Source of the DNA: Astropecten irregularis
Lineage: Eukaryota > Echinodermata > Asteroidea > Paxillosida > Astropectinidae
NCBI GenBank assembly: GCA_963971285.1
Contig: OZ020244.1
Location: forward strand, 34,100,001-34,164,000
Length of the DNA: 64,000 bases
Direction of reading: 5' to 3'
Positions 45,845 through 57,749 of this stretch are shown in pieces (within the stretch, counting starts at the first letter, position 1; every line of letters begins with the position of its first letter). Under the pieces are notes generated by a model, which saw only the letters and a program-made list of their open reading frames with translations, made no database searches and was not told where the DNA came from. The translations under genes were made by a program, and so were the position numbers.

Positions 45845-48384
45845 CTCACCAGTCATACCATCATCACATCATAACTTATTAGAAGTCCATTCGTTGCTAA
45901 GTGTCTACATATGAGGATTAGCCTATCATCATGAAATCAAACAGCAGATAACTGAACAGAACACTTGCAGTTTAACCTACAAGTAGACTGAAACTCAGCC
46001 CATTGGATACAAGGCAAGTTCTATATTGATCTACAAAACATTATTTGTAAATATTTGATTTTTCTAAGGCTTTAAAACACAATACACAGAGGATATGTTT
46101 TAAAACTAATCCCATGATGGAATGACTCATGAGGTGAAAAAATATGATCATTAAAGTAAAATATCTAGAATAATTGAAAAGCACTTTGTGCTCATCAAGT
46201 GAATATTCAGAGAAAATAACAATAGGAAGCAACTTGAGTAAGTGACTATGAAGAAAATGTAAAATATTTGAAATATCAAGAGATGAAAAAGATAGACAAC
46301 GGAAAATAGTGCAATTTATGTTCAACATTTTAAAATGTTGATCATATATTTGCCTTAGGCCTTACCTGAAAAAGCATCTTTCAGGAAAGGCAAATATGTT
46401 ATCAAAAAATAATATTTTTTATTTCAGCTAAATGGTTTTTGGTTATTTTCTGTTTAATATTCCTGCATGACAACAGTTTGATTGGAAAATATTTTGGGAG
46501 GTTGAGTTGTGAATTTTAGCAAATCAAAATTCAGTAAATTCTCCATCATATGATAAATCAACTTAATTTTTTATTCAATATTATGTTAATAAATCAAAGC
46601 TACCATGTTGAAAATATTATTCCTTGACATGAAAAGGGAGTCACTGAATACAAATGTGTTGTGTCACCACAGAGTGGGGATAAAGTCCCACAAATCCAAA
46701 ATGGAGATAAGAAAAGGGGCTATCCAACAGAAAATGAAACCTGAGACCATTCTGAAGATTTCAAGGACCAGAGGTCAAAAAGCCTTTGCCTCTGAAAAGC
46801 TGAACAGACTCATGAAACCTGTTGATATTTCAACTCATGTTGTTATGTTTCTTAACATTTTGGAAGTTCAATTATATTATTATGTGAAATGTACATTACA
46901 AGTGAAATACTTTCCTTGAAGATATTATTGCCTTTTGTGATACAGTATGAAACATATTCAATTTTTTTGGTGTTAAGAGATTGTAGATATAAATATAATA
47001 AATATCACAGGTAGTTGAAATTAATTTCTTGTAGCACACATAGCTCCTATTATGCCACAATTGCTACTTGAATGTTGTAAAAGATATTGAATCATTATTT
47101 CTTTCACTTTCCTCAAATGCTCTCACTATTATAGGCCTATTTGGCTGCTTGGAGAATTCAATGTGTAGAAAATGAAGTTTCATTATGTGTAGTCAGCATT
47201 AATGCTATTAACAGGTTGAGACATTAAGCCCCACCCACCCACAAAAGAAAAATATGAAGAGTTGCCGTTTTTTTATAATAAAGGATGGTATTTACTGTAT
47301 AGACATAAATTCTATCTGTTTATTGAAAGCTTGAAGCTGCATCAAAAGAGGATTCATTTTGGCAATTTTTTACAATGTTTTATAATGATTGACATTTGCA
47401 AAATCCTCTCTATTACCTGCTACTTATTTCCCTTCATAGAAACAGTTGCCATAGCAACAAGTCACAGAATAGTATTAATAAAAGGGATGGAAAATCCTAA
47501 TGTGTTTGGTCTTGCACTAAGTAACTGAGTCTCATCTAAAAGTCTCATTGTCTTCAATTGTGTATTTATCTTAAGTTAAATAAAGGCTGTTTACAAACAA
47601 GTAAACTACCACAGAGAAAGTATCTTTTCTGTGGAAATAGCGCTCCGCACTAATGACGTCACAAAATCCCCGGATGACAGACAAACATTGGCTCACACAC
47701 GTAGTGTACATGCAATATGCTAAGCGTAAGCCATAAGAAATCTGCTATCGTAAGTGAAGAACATTTTCTTACGGAAACAGTTCCCATGAAATTGTGCACT
47801 GGTCGCAAAGACTGACAAACTTGATTAAATGATTTCAAAATTCTGATTTATTTGACCCTGCACTCTCAATCAATTCAGACCGCAGATCATCATCCCAAGA
47901 GATTTAATTTTGATCATATCACATTGGAAGGCAGTGTTTACACATGAGTATTAAGAATGACATGCCTGTTTATAACTTCATTAAATCAGCTCTTCATTAC
48001 ATGTACCCATCTAGGGGGGCTTATATGTGCTGCATCATCAGCTAAGTAAGGCAGTGTCTGATAAAGGCTTCATCCCGACTACATGCTTTCGAAACGCCTG
48101 TATAAAGCATTCTGAAGCAAGGGGATCACATTTTGAATATCCCAAGAGTGATGAGGAAAGTTTGACTTGAGGTCTGTTAGAGAAGTGACTGACTGTTTCT
48201 TTTTCAAAGCCTGGATATCTGCTGAGGTATAACGTGAATGGACACTTAGCTGTATGTGATCATTTGCATTGAACACACCCAAAGATACAGACAGTAAAAC
48301 TGCACGAGAGTTAAGATACAACAGAGATCATCGTCTCATATTCTAAATGACTTTGAACGTGAACTTTTCAGTTTTCAACTCAAC
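45845..48384. other. Intergenic: 3' flank without M1, then class D 5' flank
   Basis: The hairpin here is reduced by deletion of its left arm (46366). From about 47.64 to 47.85 kb there is a short stretch with no match elsewhere in the window, then the class D flank. Confidence 0.65.
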
Positions 48385-48906
48385 ATGAAACTAGTTTGGC
48401 TGTATTTAGCACTCATTGTCGGGCATGTTCAAGCCCAGCATTGCCGGCCCAGTCAAGAAGGATTTGGTGGTTCTTGCTACCAGCTGCTGAATAAGACAAT
48501 GACTTGGGAAGCAGCATCTAAAGCCTGCTCTGACATGGGAGGGGGCTTGGTGGTTCCTGACTCCCTCAGTGAGCAAGAGTTCATCTGGCAGATGTACAAA
48601 AGGAAAGTCCAAGAGGGATATATTCAGAGGGGACCTCTCTGGGTTGGCTGTACTGACAAGGAGGAGGACGGCAAGTGGATGAAGTCTGGTGGGGAAGGTC
48701 AGGAATGCAACTACTTCAACTGGGCAGACGGGAAGCCAGGTGGGAGAGATTGCATTGCTATGAAATATCTCAAGGATGGTCAGTGGGATGACCTAAGCTG
48801 CTTCTATAACAGATATACAATGTGCAAGTTCTCTACCAGTCCATCTTCTACCCCCAAGATGTTCTGCCTGCAGGCTGATGCCAATGGCCGCTTCACAGCT
48901 CCTTAA
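48385..48906 (+). CDS. Secreted C-type lectin-like protein (class D, 173 aa)
   Basis: The signal peptide is of the class D form (MKLVWLYLALIVGHVQA), giving 173 residues. The sugar-site loop reads ADGKPGGRDC, so even the Asp of the PD pair is replaced by Gly (KPG at 117-119), which should abolish a standard calcium-2 site. GQWDDLSC keeps Trp and Asp of WND. Asp96 replaces Glu in the KEEDGKW stretch, and FYNRYTMC is private to this gene. The NKT sequon and all nine cysteines are present. The 5' flank (47.85-48.38 kb) is shared only with 63424. Confidence 0.93.
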   Translation: MKLVWLYLALIVGHVQAQHCRPSQEGFGGSCYQLLNKTMTWEAASKACSDMGGGLVVPDSLSEQEFIWQMYKRKVQEGYIQRGPLWVGCTDKEEDGKWMKSGGEGQECNYFNWADGKPGGRDCIAMKYLKDGQWDDLSCFYNRYTMCKFSTSPSSTPKMFCLQADANGRFTAP

Positions 48907-49648
48907 CTCACCAGTCATACCATCATCACATCATAACTAATTAGAAGTCCATTCTTTGCTAAGTGTCTACATTTGAGGATTAGCCTATCATCATGAAATC
49001 AAACAGCAGATAACTGAACAGAACACTTGCAGTTTAACCTACAAGTAGATTGAAACTCAGCCCATTGGATACAAGGCAAGTTCTATATTGATTTACAAAA
49101 CATTATTTGTAAATATTTGATTTTTCTAAGGCTTTAAAACACAATACACAGAGGATATGTTTTAAAACTAATCCCATGATGGAATGACTCATGAGGTGAT
49201 AAAATACGATCATGAAAGTAAAATATCTAGAATCATTGAATAGCACTTTGTGCTCATGAAGTGAATATTCAGAGAAAATAACAATAGGAAGCAACTTGAT
49301 CAAGTGTTTATGAAGAAAATGTAAAATATTTGAAATATCAAGAAATGAAAAAGATAGAAAATGGAAAATAGTGCAATTTATTTTCAACATTTTAAAATGT
49401 TGATCATATATTTGCCTCAGGCTCTACCTGAAAGATGCTTTTTAAAGCATCTTTCAGGCAAAGCAAATATGTTTTCCAAAAATAATATATTTTATTTCAG
49501 CTAAATCTTTTTTGCTTATTTTCTGTTAAATATTCCTGCATGACAATGGTTTGATTGGAAAATATTCTGGGAGGTTGAGTTGTGAATTTTAGCAAATCAA
49601 AAATCATATATGATATGATAAACCAACTTATATTTCATTCAATATTAA

Positions 49649-50036
49649 AGGGATCATACACGATTTGCAAAGATGTGCGTTTTGGCTGAATTTGGTAGTT
49701 AAACAGAAGTGTGGGTCTTAACTTCCTTACAGACATTGTTTCATGTACCTTTGTACACTTTGTTCATCTGAATAGCAGAAATACGACCAAAATAATCTTG
49801 CCCCCCACCGAATCCTTCACGATTACACCCCGCTTTTGAAATGCTACTAAATTGTTCGGACAAATGATCTTTTTAAAAGACAATATAAAATCTTGATTTC
49901 CTTGAAAAACCCAGCATCTGATGAACCAAGATTTCCCATGGTGACTGTTTGCACTGTTTATGAACTGTTGAGTCAATTTTCTGTCTCAAACTCAATAACT
50001 TTTTTTTTAAGGCCTTGCAAATCATTTACGCTGCCT
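49649..50036. mobile_element. TTAA-flanked MITE, family M1, decayed right site
   Basis: This M1 copy follows the class D gene 48385. The right target site reads TATAA instead of TTTAA and the ends carry extra substitutions, so it is older or less homogenised than the others. Confidence 0.8.
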
Positions 50037-51102
50037 ATAAGTTAATAGATCAAAGCTACCATGTTGAAAATAGTATTTTTTGACATGTGAATTAAAAAGG
50101 TATTTACTAAATACAAATGTGTTGTGTCACCACAGAGCGGGGTTAAAGTCCCACAAATCCAAAATGGAGATAAGAAAAGGGGCTATCCAACAGAAAATGA
50201 AACCTGAGACCATTCTGAAGATTTCAAGGACCAGAGGTCAATAAACCTTTGCCTCTGAAAAGCTGAACAGACTCATGAAACCTGTTAAATTTTCAACTCA
50301 TGTTATTATGTTTCTTAACATTTTGGAATTTCAATTATATTATCATGTGAAATGTACATTACAAGTGAAATACTTTCCTTGAAGATATTATTGCCTTTTG
50401 TGATACAGTATGAAACATATTCAATTTTTTTGGTGTTAAGAGATTGTAGAAATAAATATAATAAATATCACAGGCAGTTGAAATTAATTTCTTGTAGCAC
50501 ACATAGCTCTTATTATGCCACAACTGTTGCTTGAATGTTGTAAAAGATATTGAATCATTAACTCTTTCACTTTCCTCAAATGCTATCAGAATTATAGGCC
50601 TATTTGGCTGCCTGGAGAATTCAATGTGTAGAAAATGAAGTTTCATCATGTGCAGTCTGCATTAATGATATTAACAGGTTGAGACATTAAGCCCCACCCA
50701 CCCACAAAAATTTACCAATCAGCTGCCACTGTTGGTCAAATATATTCAGTGTTGCTTTTGATATTATGTTGTAATCGGCTACTTATTTTGAAGGTTTGTT
50801 TAAACAATCTGAAAAATGAGGCCTTAATTAGAATTGTACATTTTAAACATTCATTCTAAGCTTGAAGATGCAGCAAAAAAGGTTATAATTTGGCCATTTT
50901 CCGTATTGGTTTAAAATGATACAGATTCTAAACACCCTCTCTATTACCTGCTATACTTATTTCCCTTTGTAGAAACAGTTCCCACAGCAACAAATCAAAT
51001 GTTATTAATAAAACGGATGATAAATATGTTTGGTCCTGCACTAAGTATTTAAGTCTCATAACCTCATTCCCAGAGCTTCATTTTATCTAACTGCATATAT
51101 CG

Positions 51103-51360
51103 GGTATGTGGGTCGGTTTGCGGAAACACCATGTAATAATCGTTCGTACTCTCGCACTTCTATATCGTTGCACTTCTATATCGTCCGCACTTCTATATCG
51201 TTCGCACTTCTATATCGTTCGCACTTCTATATCGTTCGCACTTCTCGCAATTAAGGTCTCAACGTTTCAACTAGCCTGCTCCAGTCCTCATCAGGAGACG
51301 TTGAGACCTAATTGCAAGAAGTGCGAACGATATAGAAGTGCGAAAGTACAAACGATTATT
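51103..51360. repeat. Foldback element with 17-bp minisatellite arms (copy 4, interrupted)
   Basis: Here the left arm is the long one (about five units) and the right arm has one. The right outer arm is separated by the 681-bp insertion and resumes at 52043. It lies before the class A gene 53363. Confidence 0.8.
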
Positions 51361-51361
51361 C

Positions 51362-52042
51362 ATATCAATTCCTTCCATAGCAAAAACGCTCCTTTTAAAA
51401 CCCTGTGCATGTACCCTTATCTATCTTTGGCCTTGAGTATTGTGTAAACAAACTTCCTTCCATATGTACAGTACAGCTAGCTATGTACCATGCACAGTAT
51501 GTGCAGTGTACTGTACATGTGCGTACCTACCACATGTGTTAAGTGCTGGTGGACCATGGATATAAGAGATTATTCAATTGGTTGAAGATTCTTCGTCTCC
51601 ATTTGGACGGTGGTTAACATTGGCCAATCACAATGAAATTTATATTGATAGTAAGCTTAGGAATCACTGAGTCTACTGTGCTTTTAACAGAGTCAAAGGA
51701 GGGCGCTAGCAAAATTTGTGGCGAGTTGAAAAAGGGCAGTGCAGCAGAAAGTAGCGGAAAAAGCCATTCTACACACAAATTTTGAAAAAACCTGGAGAGA
51801 GTTGTGAAGTTTATCCAAAAAATGACGGTTTTTAATTGTCATTTATTCCAAAAAAAGTCACAGAAATCGAAAGAACATGATATATTCTTCCTCATACTCG
51901 ATTAACAACTGAAACTTTTACCACGTTTGTTAGTTATGACATTGGAATTGAAAAAAGTCCGCTAATTCCATGTACTGTTCCAATGGGGGGATGTTTGGGT
52001 GGTAGTGTGGTGCCTTGAAAAGGAGCGAAAAGGAATTGATAT
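51362..52042. mobile_element. 681-bp inserted element inside the foldback element
   Basis: Intact foldback copies read GATTATTACATGG; here ATATCAATTCCTT follows GATTATTC and AAGGAATTGATAT precedes ACATGG, a perfect 13-bp inverted repeat. No clear target duplication longer than 1-2 bases was found, so it may be a transposon with a very short duplication. Internally there is a patch of overlapping palindromes (TGTACAGTACA, CATGTACAGTACAC types at 51465-51540). Confidence 0.7.
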
Positions 52043-53362
52043 ACATGGTGTTTCCGCAAACCGACCCACATACCAATTGTCACCATGCAAAGCCTCAAAT
52101 CTTTCTTGCATATATCTGGACAAGGCACTTCATATTAATCTAAACATAGATTGGAATTTGGACAGATGCAAAAGTTGTACCATGGTCATTTCAACAATCC
52201 AAAATCTGGGCATAATCATCAAATTAACAAAAGGGAAAATGAATGGTGATCCCAGTCAGAAGCCATGAAACCACTCACATATCTTTATATCCCAAGGATC
52301 ATTGAAGATACACGTAACATTAGCAATGCTGCAACCTGAGAAACGGTATATGGGGGATCACTCAAAGAGATTGCGACTTTTTAATCAATATAATCATCAA
52401 ATAACCACTAGAAAAACTAAAAATTGTTTTTTTTTTTTTTTCAACAAAAATGATATTGTGTGCTTAATGGATGAAGAAAGCTGAGAAACTACTCTATATA
52501 GTTTCAATGAAAAACACCATGGACCAACTTAATGGCTAAAAACAAAAAAATTTAAAAAAGAGTGCAGATTTTTTATACACAGCTTCAAGAACTAACCATT
52601 TATATCAGGCCAGAAACGAGGAGTTTATAATTCCGTCTTTCTTTTTAAATGCTTGAGGATTTTTGAAAATTGTAGATATAGTTTGAATGAATATGATTGA
52701 AATATGATGAAAATTCTTGTTTTTTTAATGTGTTCCAGGTAAAATTTTTTTCATTTTAGACAGTTGATAGCAATAAGATAGAGGATAAATTAAGCAAACG
52801 CATGAAACAGCCTTGTCCATGTGATCAATCGCCGTTAATAACTTACACGCAAAGCCTCATTTCCAGTGCATGGATTTTCTGCATATTCTAAGTAGACTGG
52901 GCATTGAAATGAGAATGATACGTGTTTGGATTCTGCTATTAAATACCAGAGAAAATCCTATGCATTATATCATGCACTTATCAGTACATGCTCATAAGCT
53001 CTGCACAGGTTCATGACAAATGGTCTTCATTTACCTCAGTGGTCTGAACCAGGACAATTCTAAATCATTTAGCAGAATTTTCTCTACAAAAGTGGATTCT
53101 TGATTAGTATTTCAAGAACCATTCCCAACAAAACATTCTTCTCTTCAGTTTGTGAGGTAGCAGTTTAGGTATCAGATTCTTCAAGGAAGACTGATGCTGC
53201 ATTGTGAAAGTACATGTAACAATGTATGGATGTATGTAGAGTGATTATCTTCATTCATATTTCTTCAAGAGAATTACAGAATCGAGTGAGTTACAGACAA
53301 AGAAAACTGACTATTCACCAAATCACATACACACTTCAAACGTGAACAACTGTAAATGCAAC

Positions 53363-53890
53363 ATGAAGCTGGTTTGGCTGTACATGTATTCTGTGATCAC
53401 GGTTGCATGTGTTTATGCCCAGCATTGCCGGCCTGGTCAAGAAGGATTTGATGGTTCTTGCTACCAGCTGCTGAATAAGACAATGACTTGGGAAGCAGCA
53501 TCTAAAGCCTGCTCTGACATGGGAGGGGGCTTGGTGGTTCCTGACTCCCTCAGTGAGCATGAGTTCATCTGGCAGATGTACAAAAGGAAAGTACAAGAGA
53601 GATATATTAAGATGGGACCTCTCTGGGTTGGCTGTACTGACAAGGAGGAGGAAGGCAAGTGGATGAAGTCTGGTGGGGAAGGTCAGGAGTGCAACTACTT
53701 CAACTGGGCAGAAGGACAGCCAGATAAGAGAGATTGCATTGTAATGTCATATGCAAATGTTGGTCTGTGGAGTACCCTAAGATGCCCCTCTACTAGAGCT
53801 GCAATGTGCGAGTTCTCTACCAGTCCATCTTCTACCCCCAAGATGTTCTGCCTGCAGGCTGATGCCAATGGCCGCTTCACAGCTCCTTAA
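53363..53890 (+). CDS. Secreted C-type lectin-like protein (class A), copy of 32445
   Basis: From the conserved MKLVWLY start the 175-residue product is identical to 32445. The codon at the upstream MNNCK position is GTG here, which supports the inner ATG as the real start. It is 20,918 bp from 32445 and begins the third copy of the class A plus class B gene pair. Identical coding sequence in three places indicates very recent duplication or active homogenisation. Confidence 0.93.
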   Translation: MKLVWLYMYSVITVACVYAQHCRPGQEGFDGSCYQLLNKTMTWEAASKACSDMGGGLVVPDSLSEHEFIWQMYKRKVQERYIKMGPLWVGCTDKEEEGKWMKSGGEGQECNYFNWAEGQPDKRDCIVMSYANVGLWSTLRCPSTRAAMCEFSTSPSSTPKMFCLQADANGRFTAP

Positions 53891-54615
53891 CTCACCAGTC
53901 ATACCATCATCACATCCTAACTAATTAGAAGTCCATTCTTTGCTAAGTGTCTACATTTGAGGATTAGCCTATCATCATGAAATCAAACAGCAGATAACTG
54001 AACAGAACACTTGCAGTTTAACCTACAAGTAGAGTGAAACTCAGCCCATTGGATACAAGGCAAGTTCTATATTGATCTACAAAACATTATTTGTAAATAT
54101 TTGATTTTTGTAAGGCTTTAAAACACAATACACAGAGGATATGTTTTAAAACTAATCCCATGATGGAATGACTCATGAGGTGATAAAATACGATCATTAA
54201 AGTAAAATATCTAGAATCATTGAAAAGCACTTTGTGCTCATGAAGTGAATATTCAGAGAAAATAACAATAGGAAGCAACTTGATCAAGTGTCTATGAAGA
54301 AAATGTAAAATATTTGAAATATCCAGAAAAACAGAAAATAGTGCAACTTATGTTCAACATTTGAAAATGTTGATCACATATTTGCCTCAGGCTCTACCTG
54401 AAAGATGCTTTTTAAAGCATCTTTCAGGTAAGGCAAGTATGTTAGCCAAAAATAATATATTTTATTTCAGCTTAATGTTTGGTTATTTTCTGTTAAATAT
54501 TCCTGCATGACAATGGTTTGATTGGAAAACATTTTGGGAGGTTGAGTTGTGAATTTTAGCAAATCAAAAATCATATATGATATGATAAACCAACTTAAAT
54601 TTCACTCAATATTAA

Positions 54616-55001
54616 AGGGAGCATACATGATTTGCAAAGATGTGCATTTTGGCTGAATTTGGTAGTTAAACAGAAGTGTGGGTCTTAACTTCCTTACAGA
54701 CATTGTTTCATGTACCTTTTTACACTTTGTTCATCTGAATAGCAGAAATACGACCAAAATAATCTTGCCCCCCTTCGAATTCTTCACGGTTACACCACGC
54801 TTTCGAAATGCTACTAAATCGTTCGGACGAATGATCTTTTTAAAAGACACTATAAAATCTTGATTTCCTTGAAAACCCAGCATCTGATGAACCAAGATTT
54901 CCCACGGTGACTGTGTGCACTGTTTACGAACTGTTGAGTCCATTTTCTGTCTCAAACTCAATAACTTTTTTTTTAGGACTTGCAAATCCTGTACGATGCC
55001 T
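54616..55001. mobile_element. TTAA-flanked MITE, family M1
   Basis: This is the third member of the 1057/33700 set, in the flank of the gene at 53363. Confidence 0.85.
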
Positions 55002-55093
55002 TTAATTTTTCAAAGCTACCATGTTGAAATTAGTATTTTTTGACATGTGAATTAAAAAGGGAGTCACTGAATACAAATGTGTTGTGTCACCAC

Positions 55094-55410
55094 CATAGAG
55101 ATAAATACTTATAAACTAGAGGGCGGACGCACAATACTCCCCTGTACTGTGGCGCTGTGATCGCATGGGCCTGTGCCACCAATACTATTAAAGGCACGAA
55201 TTACATATACCCATGCGTACCAGTACCAGGGAATGATATGCTGACAGAGCACTTGCATAAATTACAGTACAAAGGCCTAAGCCGTACGTACACAGCAAGG
55301 ATAGTAAAGCGCCGGCGCAGTGCCTTTTTCAGTAATGGCGGATCGATCCCCATGTTGTCACAGAAATTTCGCAGAGCCCGCCCTCTAGTTTATTAGTATG
55401 TAGCTCTATG
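55094..55410. mobile_element. MITE with 8-bp target duplication (copy 3)
   Basis: This is the third copy, carried by the A-B gene-pair duplication. Its presence at the same site in all three copies shows that insertion came before the duplications. Confidence 0.88.
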
Positions 55411-56740
55411 GTCACCACAGAGAGAGGGCTAAGTCCCACAAATCCAAAATGGAGATATGAAGAGGGGCTATCCAACAGAAATAGGAAACCTGAGACCATT
55501 CTGAAGATTTCAAGGAGCAGAGGTCAATAAACCTTTGCCTCTGAAAAGCTGAACAGACTCATGAAACCTGCTGAATTTTCAACTCATGTTGTTATGTTTC
55601 TTAACATTTTGGAAGTTCAATTATATTATTATGTGAAATGTACATTACAAGTGAAATACTTTACTTGAAGATATTATTGCCTTTTGTGATACAGTATGAA
55701 ACATATTCAATTTTGTTGGTGTTAAGAGATTGTAGATATAAATATAATAAATATCACAGGTAGTTGAAATTAATTTCTTGTAGCACACATAGCTCCTATT
55801 ATGCCACAACTGTTGCTTGAATGTTGTAAAAGATATTGAATCATCAACTCTTTCACTTTCCTCAAATGCTCTCACAATTATAACTGGCTGCTTGGAGAAT
55901 TCAATGTGTAGAAAATGAAGTTTCATCATGTGTAGTCTGCATTAATGCTATTAACAGGTTGAGACATTAAGCCCCACCCACCCACAACAGAAAAAATATG
56001 AAGAGTTGCCGTTTTTTATCATAAACGATGGTATTTACTGTATAGACATTAATTCTATCCGTTTATTGAAAGCTTGAAGCTGCAGCAAAAGAGGACTCAT
56101 TTAGGCCATTTTTTTACAATGTTTTATAATGATTGACTTTTTCAAAAACCCTCTCTGTTTACCTGCTACTTATTTCCCTTCATAGAAACAGTTGCCATAG
56201 CAACAAGTCACAGAATGGTATTAATAAAAGGGATGAAAATTGTAGATGCCTGTGGTCCAACACTACACAATATTGATTCTCATAGCCTCAAAGCTTCAAT
56301 CGTGTGTTTATCTTAAGATGGACTGTTTACAAACTGTCATTTGTAATATCTTCATAGAAATGTCAGGGTAGTATTTACATGAAGTAAAGGCAGAGTCTGA
56401 TATAAACGGACCTCATTCTGACTCCAACGGTTTCTACGTTCAGACACTGAATCAGCAAAATCACTCAGAAACAAGTTGATCGCTTCAACCACAGAGCAAG
56501 TATCTTTTCTGTACATATCAAAAGAGTGGTAACAAACATTTCTTCTGAGGCATGCTCTAAAGGTGACACTTGATTTATTTGTAACAGACACACTGCAAAG
56601 TGAATGAAACCTTTCATGTACAAGGCATGTGATCATCAGTATTCAACAAATCTAGAGATATAGAAACTTGATTTGAAACTGGTGAACTTCAGAGTACCAT
56701 AACTTCACTTTGAGACTACAATCTTCGGTTTGAATCCAGT

Positions 56741-57268
56741 ATGAAGCAGGTTTGGCTGTACATGTACATTGTGATCACGGTTGCATGTGTTAATGCCCAG
56801 CATTGCCGGCCCGGTCAAGAAGGATTTGGTGGTTCTTGCTACCAGCTGCTGAATAAGACAATGACTTGGAAAGCAGCATCTAAAGCCTGCTCTGACATGG
56901 GAGGGGGCTTGGTGGTTCCTGGCTCCCTCAGTGAGCATGAGTTCATCAGGCAGATGTACAAAAGGAAAGTCCAAGAGGGATATATTCAGAAGGGACCTCT
57001 CTGGGTTGGCTGTACTGACGAGGAGGAGGAAGGCAAGTGGATGAAGTCTGGTGGGGAAGGTCAGGAGTGCAACTACTTCAACTGGGAACAAGGAGAGCCA
57101 GATGGGGGAAACTGCATCACTATGAGATTTTTAATGGATGGTTTGTTGGCTGACCTAAATTGCTCCAATAACAGAGCTACAATGTGCAAGATCTCTACCA
57201 GTCCATCTTCTACCCCCAAGATGTTCTGCCTGCAGGCTGATGCCAATGGCCGCTTCACAGCTCCTTAA
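56741..57268 (+). CDS. Secreted C-type lectin-like protein (class B), third copy of 3182 type
   Basis: This 175-residue gene matches 3182 and 35826 apart from Arg70 for Trp (EFIRQMY) and Glu94 for Gly. The Trp70-to-Arg change falls in the second CTLD helix region and also occurs independently at the matching residue of 63424. EPD and LAD are kept at the sugar site. It is followed by a 3' flank that switches at about 57.7 kb from the 3182 type to the type found after 17380. Confidence 0.93.
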   Translation: MKQVWLYMYIVITVACVNAQHCRPGQEGFGGSCYQLLNKTMTWKAASKACSDMGGGLVVPGSLSEHEFIRQMYKRKVQEGYIQKGPLWVGCTDEEEEGKWMKSGGEGQECNYFNWEQGEPDGGNCITMRFLMDGLLADLNCSNNRATMCKISTSPSSTPKMFCLQADANGRFTAP

Positions 57269-57749
57269 CTCACCAGTCATACCATCATCACATCATAAAT
57301 AATTAGAAGTCCATTCTTTGCTGAGGATTAGCCTATCATCATGAAATCAAACAGCAGATAACTGAACAGAACACAAGTTGCAGTTTAACCTACAAGTAGA
57401 CCGAAACTCAGCCCATTGGATACAAGGCAAGTTCTATATTGATCTACAAAACATTATTTGTAAATATTTGATTTTTGTAAGGCTTTAAAACACAATACAC
57501 AGAGGATATGTTTTAAAACTAATCCCATGATGGAATGACTCATGAGGTGATAAAATACGATCATTAAAGTAAAATATCTAGAATCATTGAATAGCACTTT
57601 GTGCTCATGAAGTGAGTATTCAGAGAAAATAACAATAGGAAGAAACTTGATCAAGTGTCTATGAAGAAAATGTAAAATATTTGAAATATCAAGAAATGAA
57701 AAAAGATAGAAAACAGAAAATTTTGCAATTTATGTTCAACATTTTAAAA

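Larger units (their letters stand above)
48907..53362. other. Intergenic: 3' flank with decayed M1, then interrupted class A 5' flank
   Basis: It contains hairpin, M1 (49649), class A flank from about 50.7 kb, the interrupted foldback element and its 681-bp insertion. The M2 MITE is absent. Confidence 0.65.
53891..56740. other. Intergenic: third copy of 330-3181
   Basis: It contains hairpin pair, M1, 8-bp-TSD MITE and class B 5' flank, as in the other two copies. Confidence 0.65.
52044..57700. repeat. Class A plus class B gene-pair duplication, right partner
   Basis: This is the partner of 31125-36400. The left boundary coincides with the end of a 681-bp inserted element inside the foldback element. 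The right boundary is blurred because all 3' flanks are related; the match to the 3182/35826 type fades near 57.7 kb. Confidence 0.85.

Noticed and set aside
47654-47661. TGACGTCA, a perfect CRE-type site about 730 bp before gene 48385
   Set aside because: Single occurrence, not present before the sister gene 63424, so no support for function.
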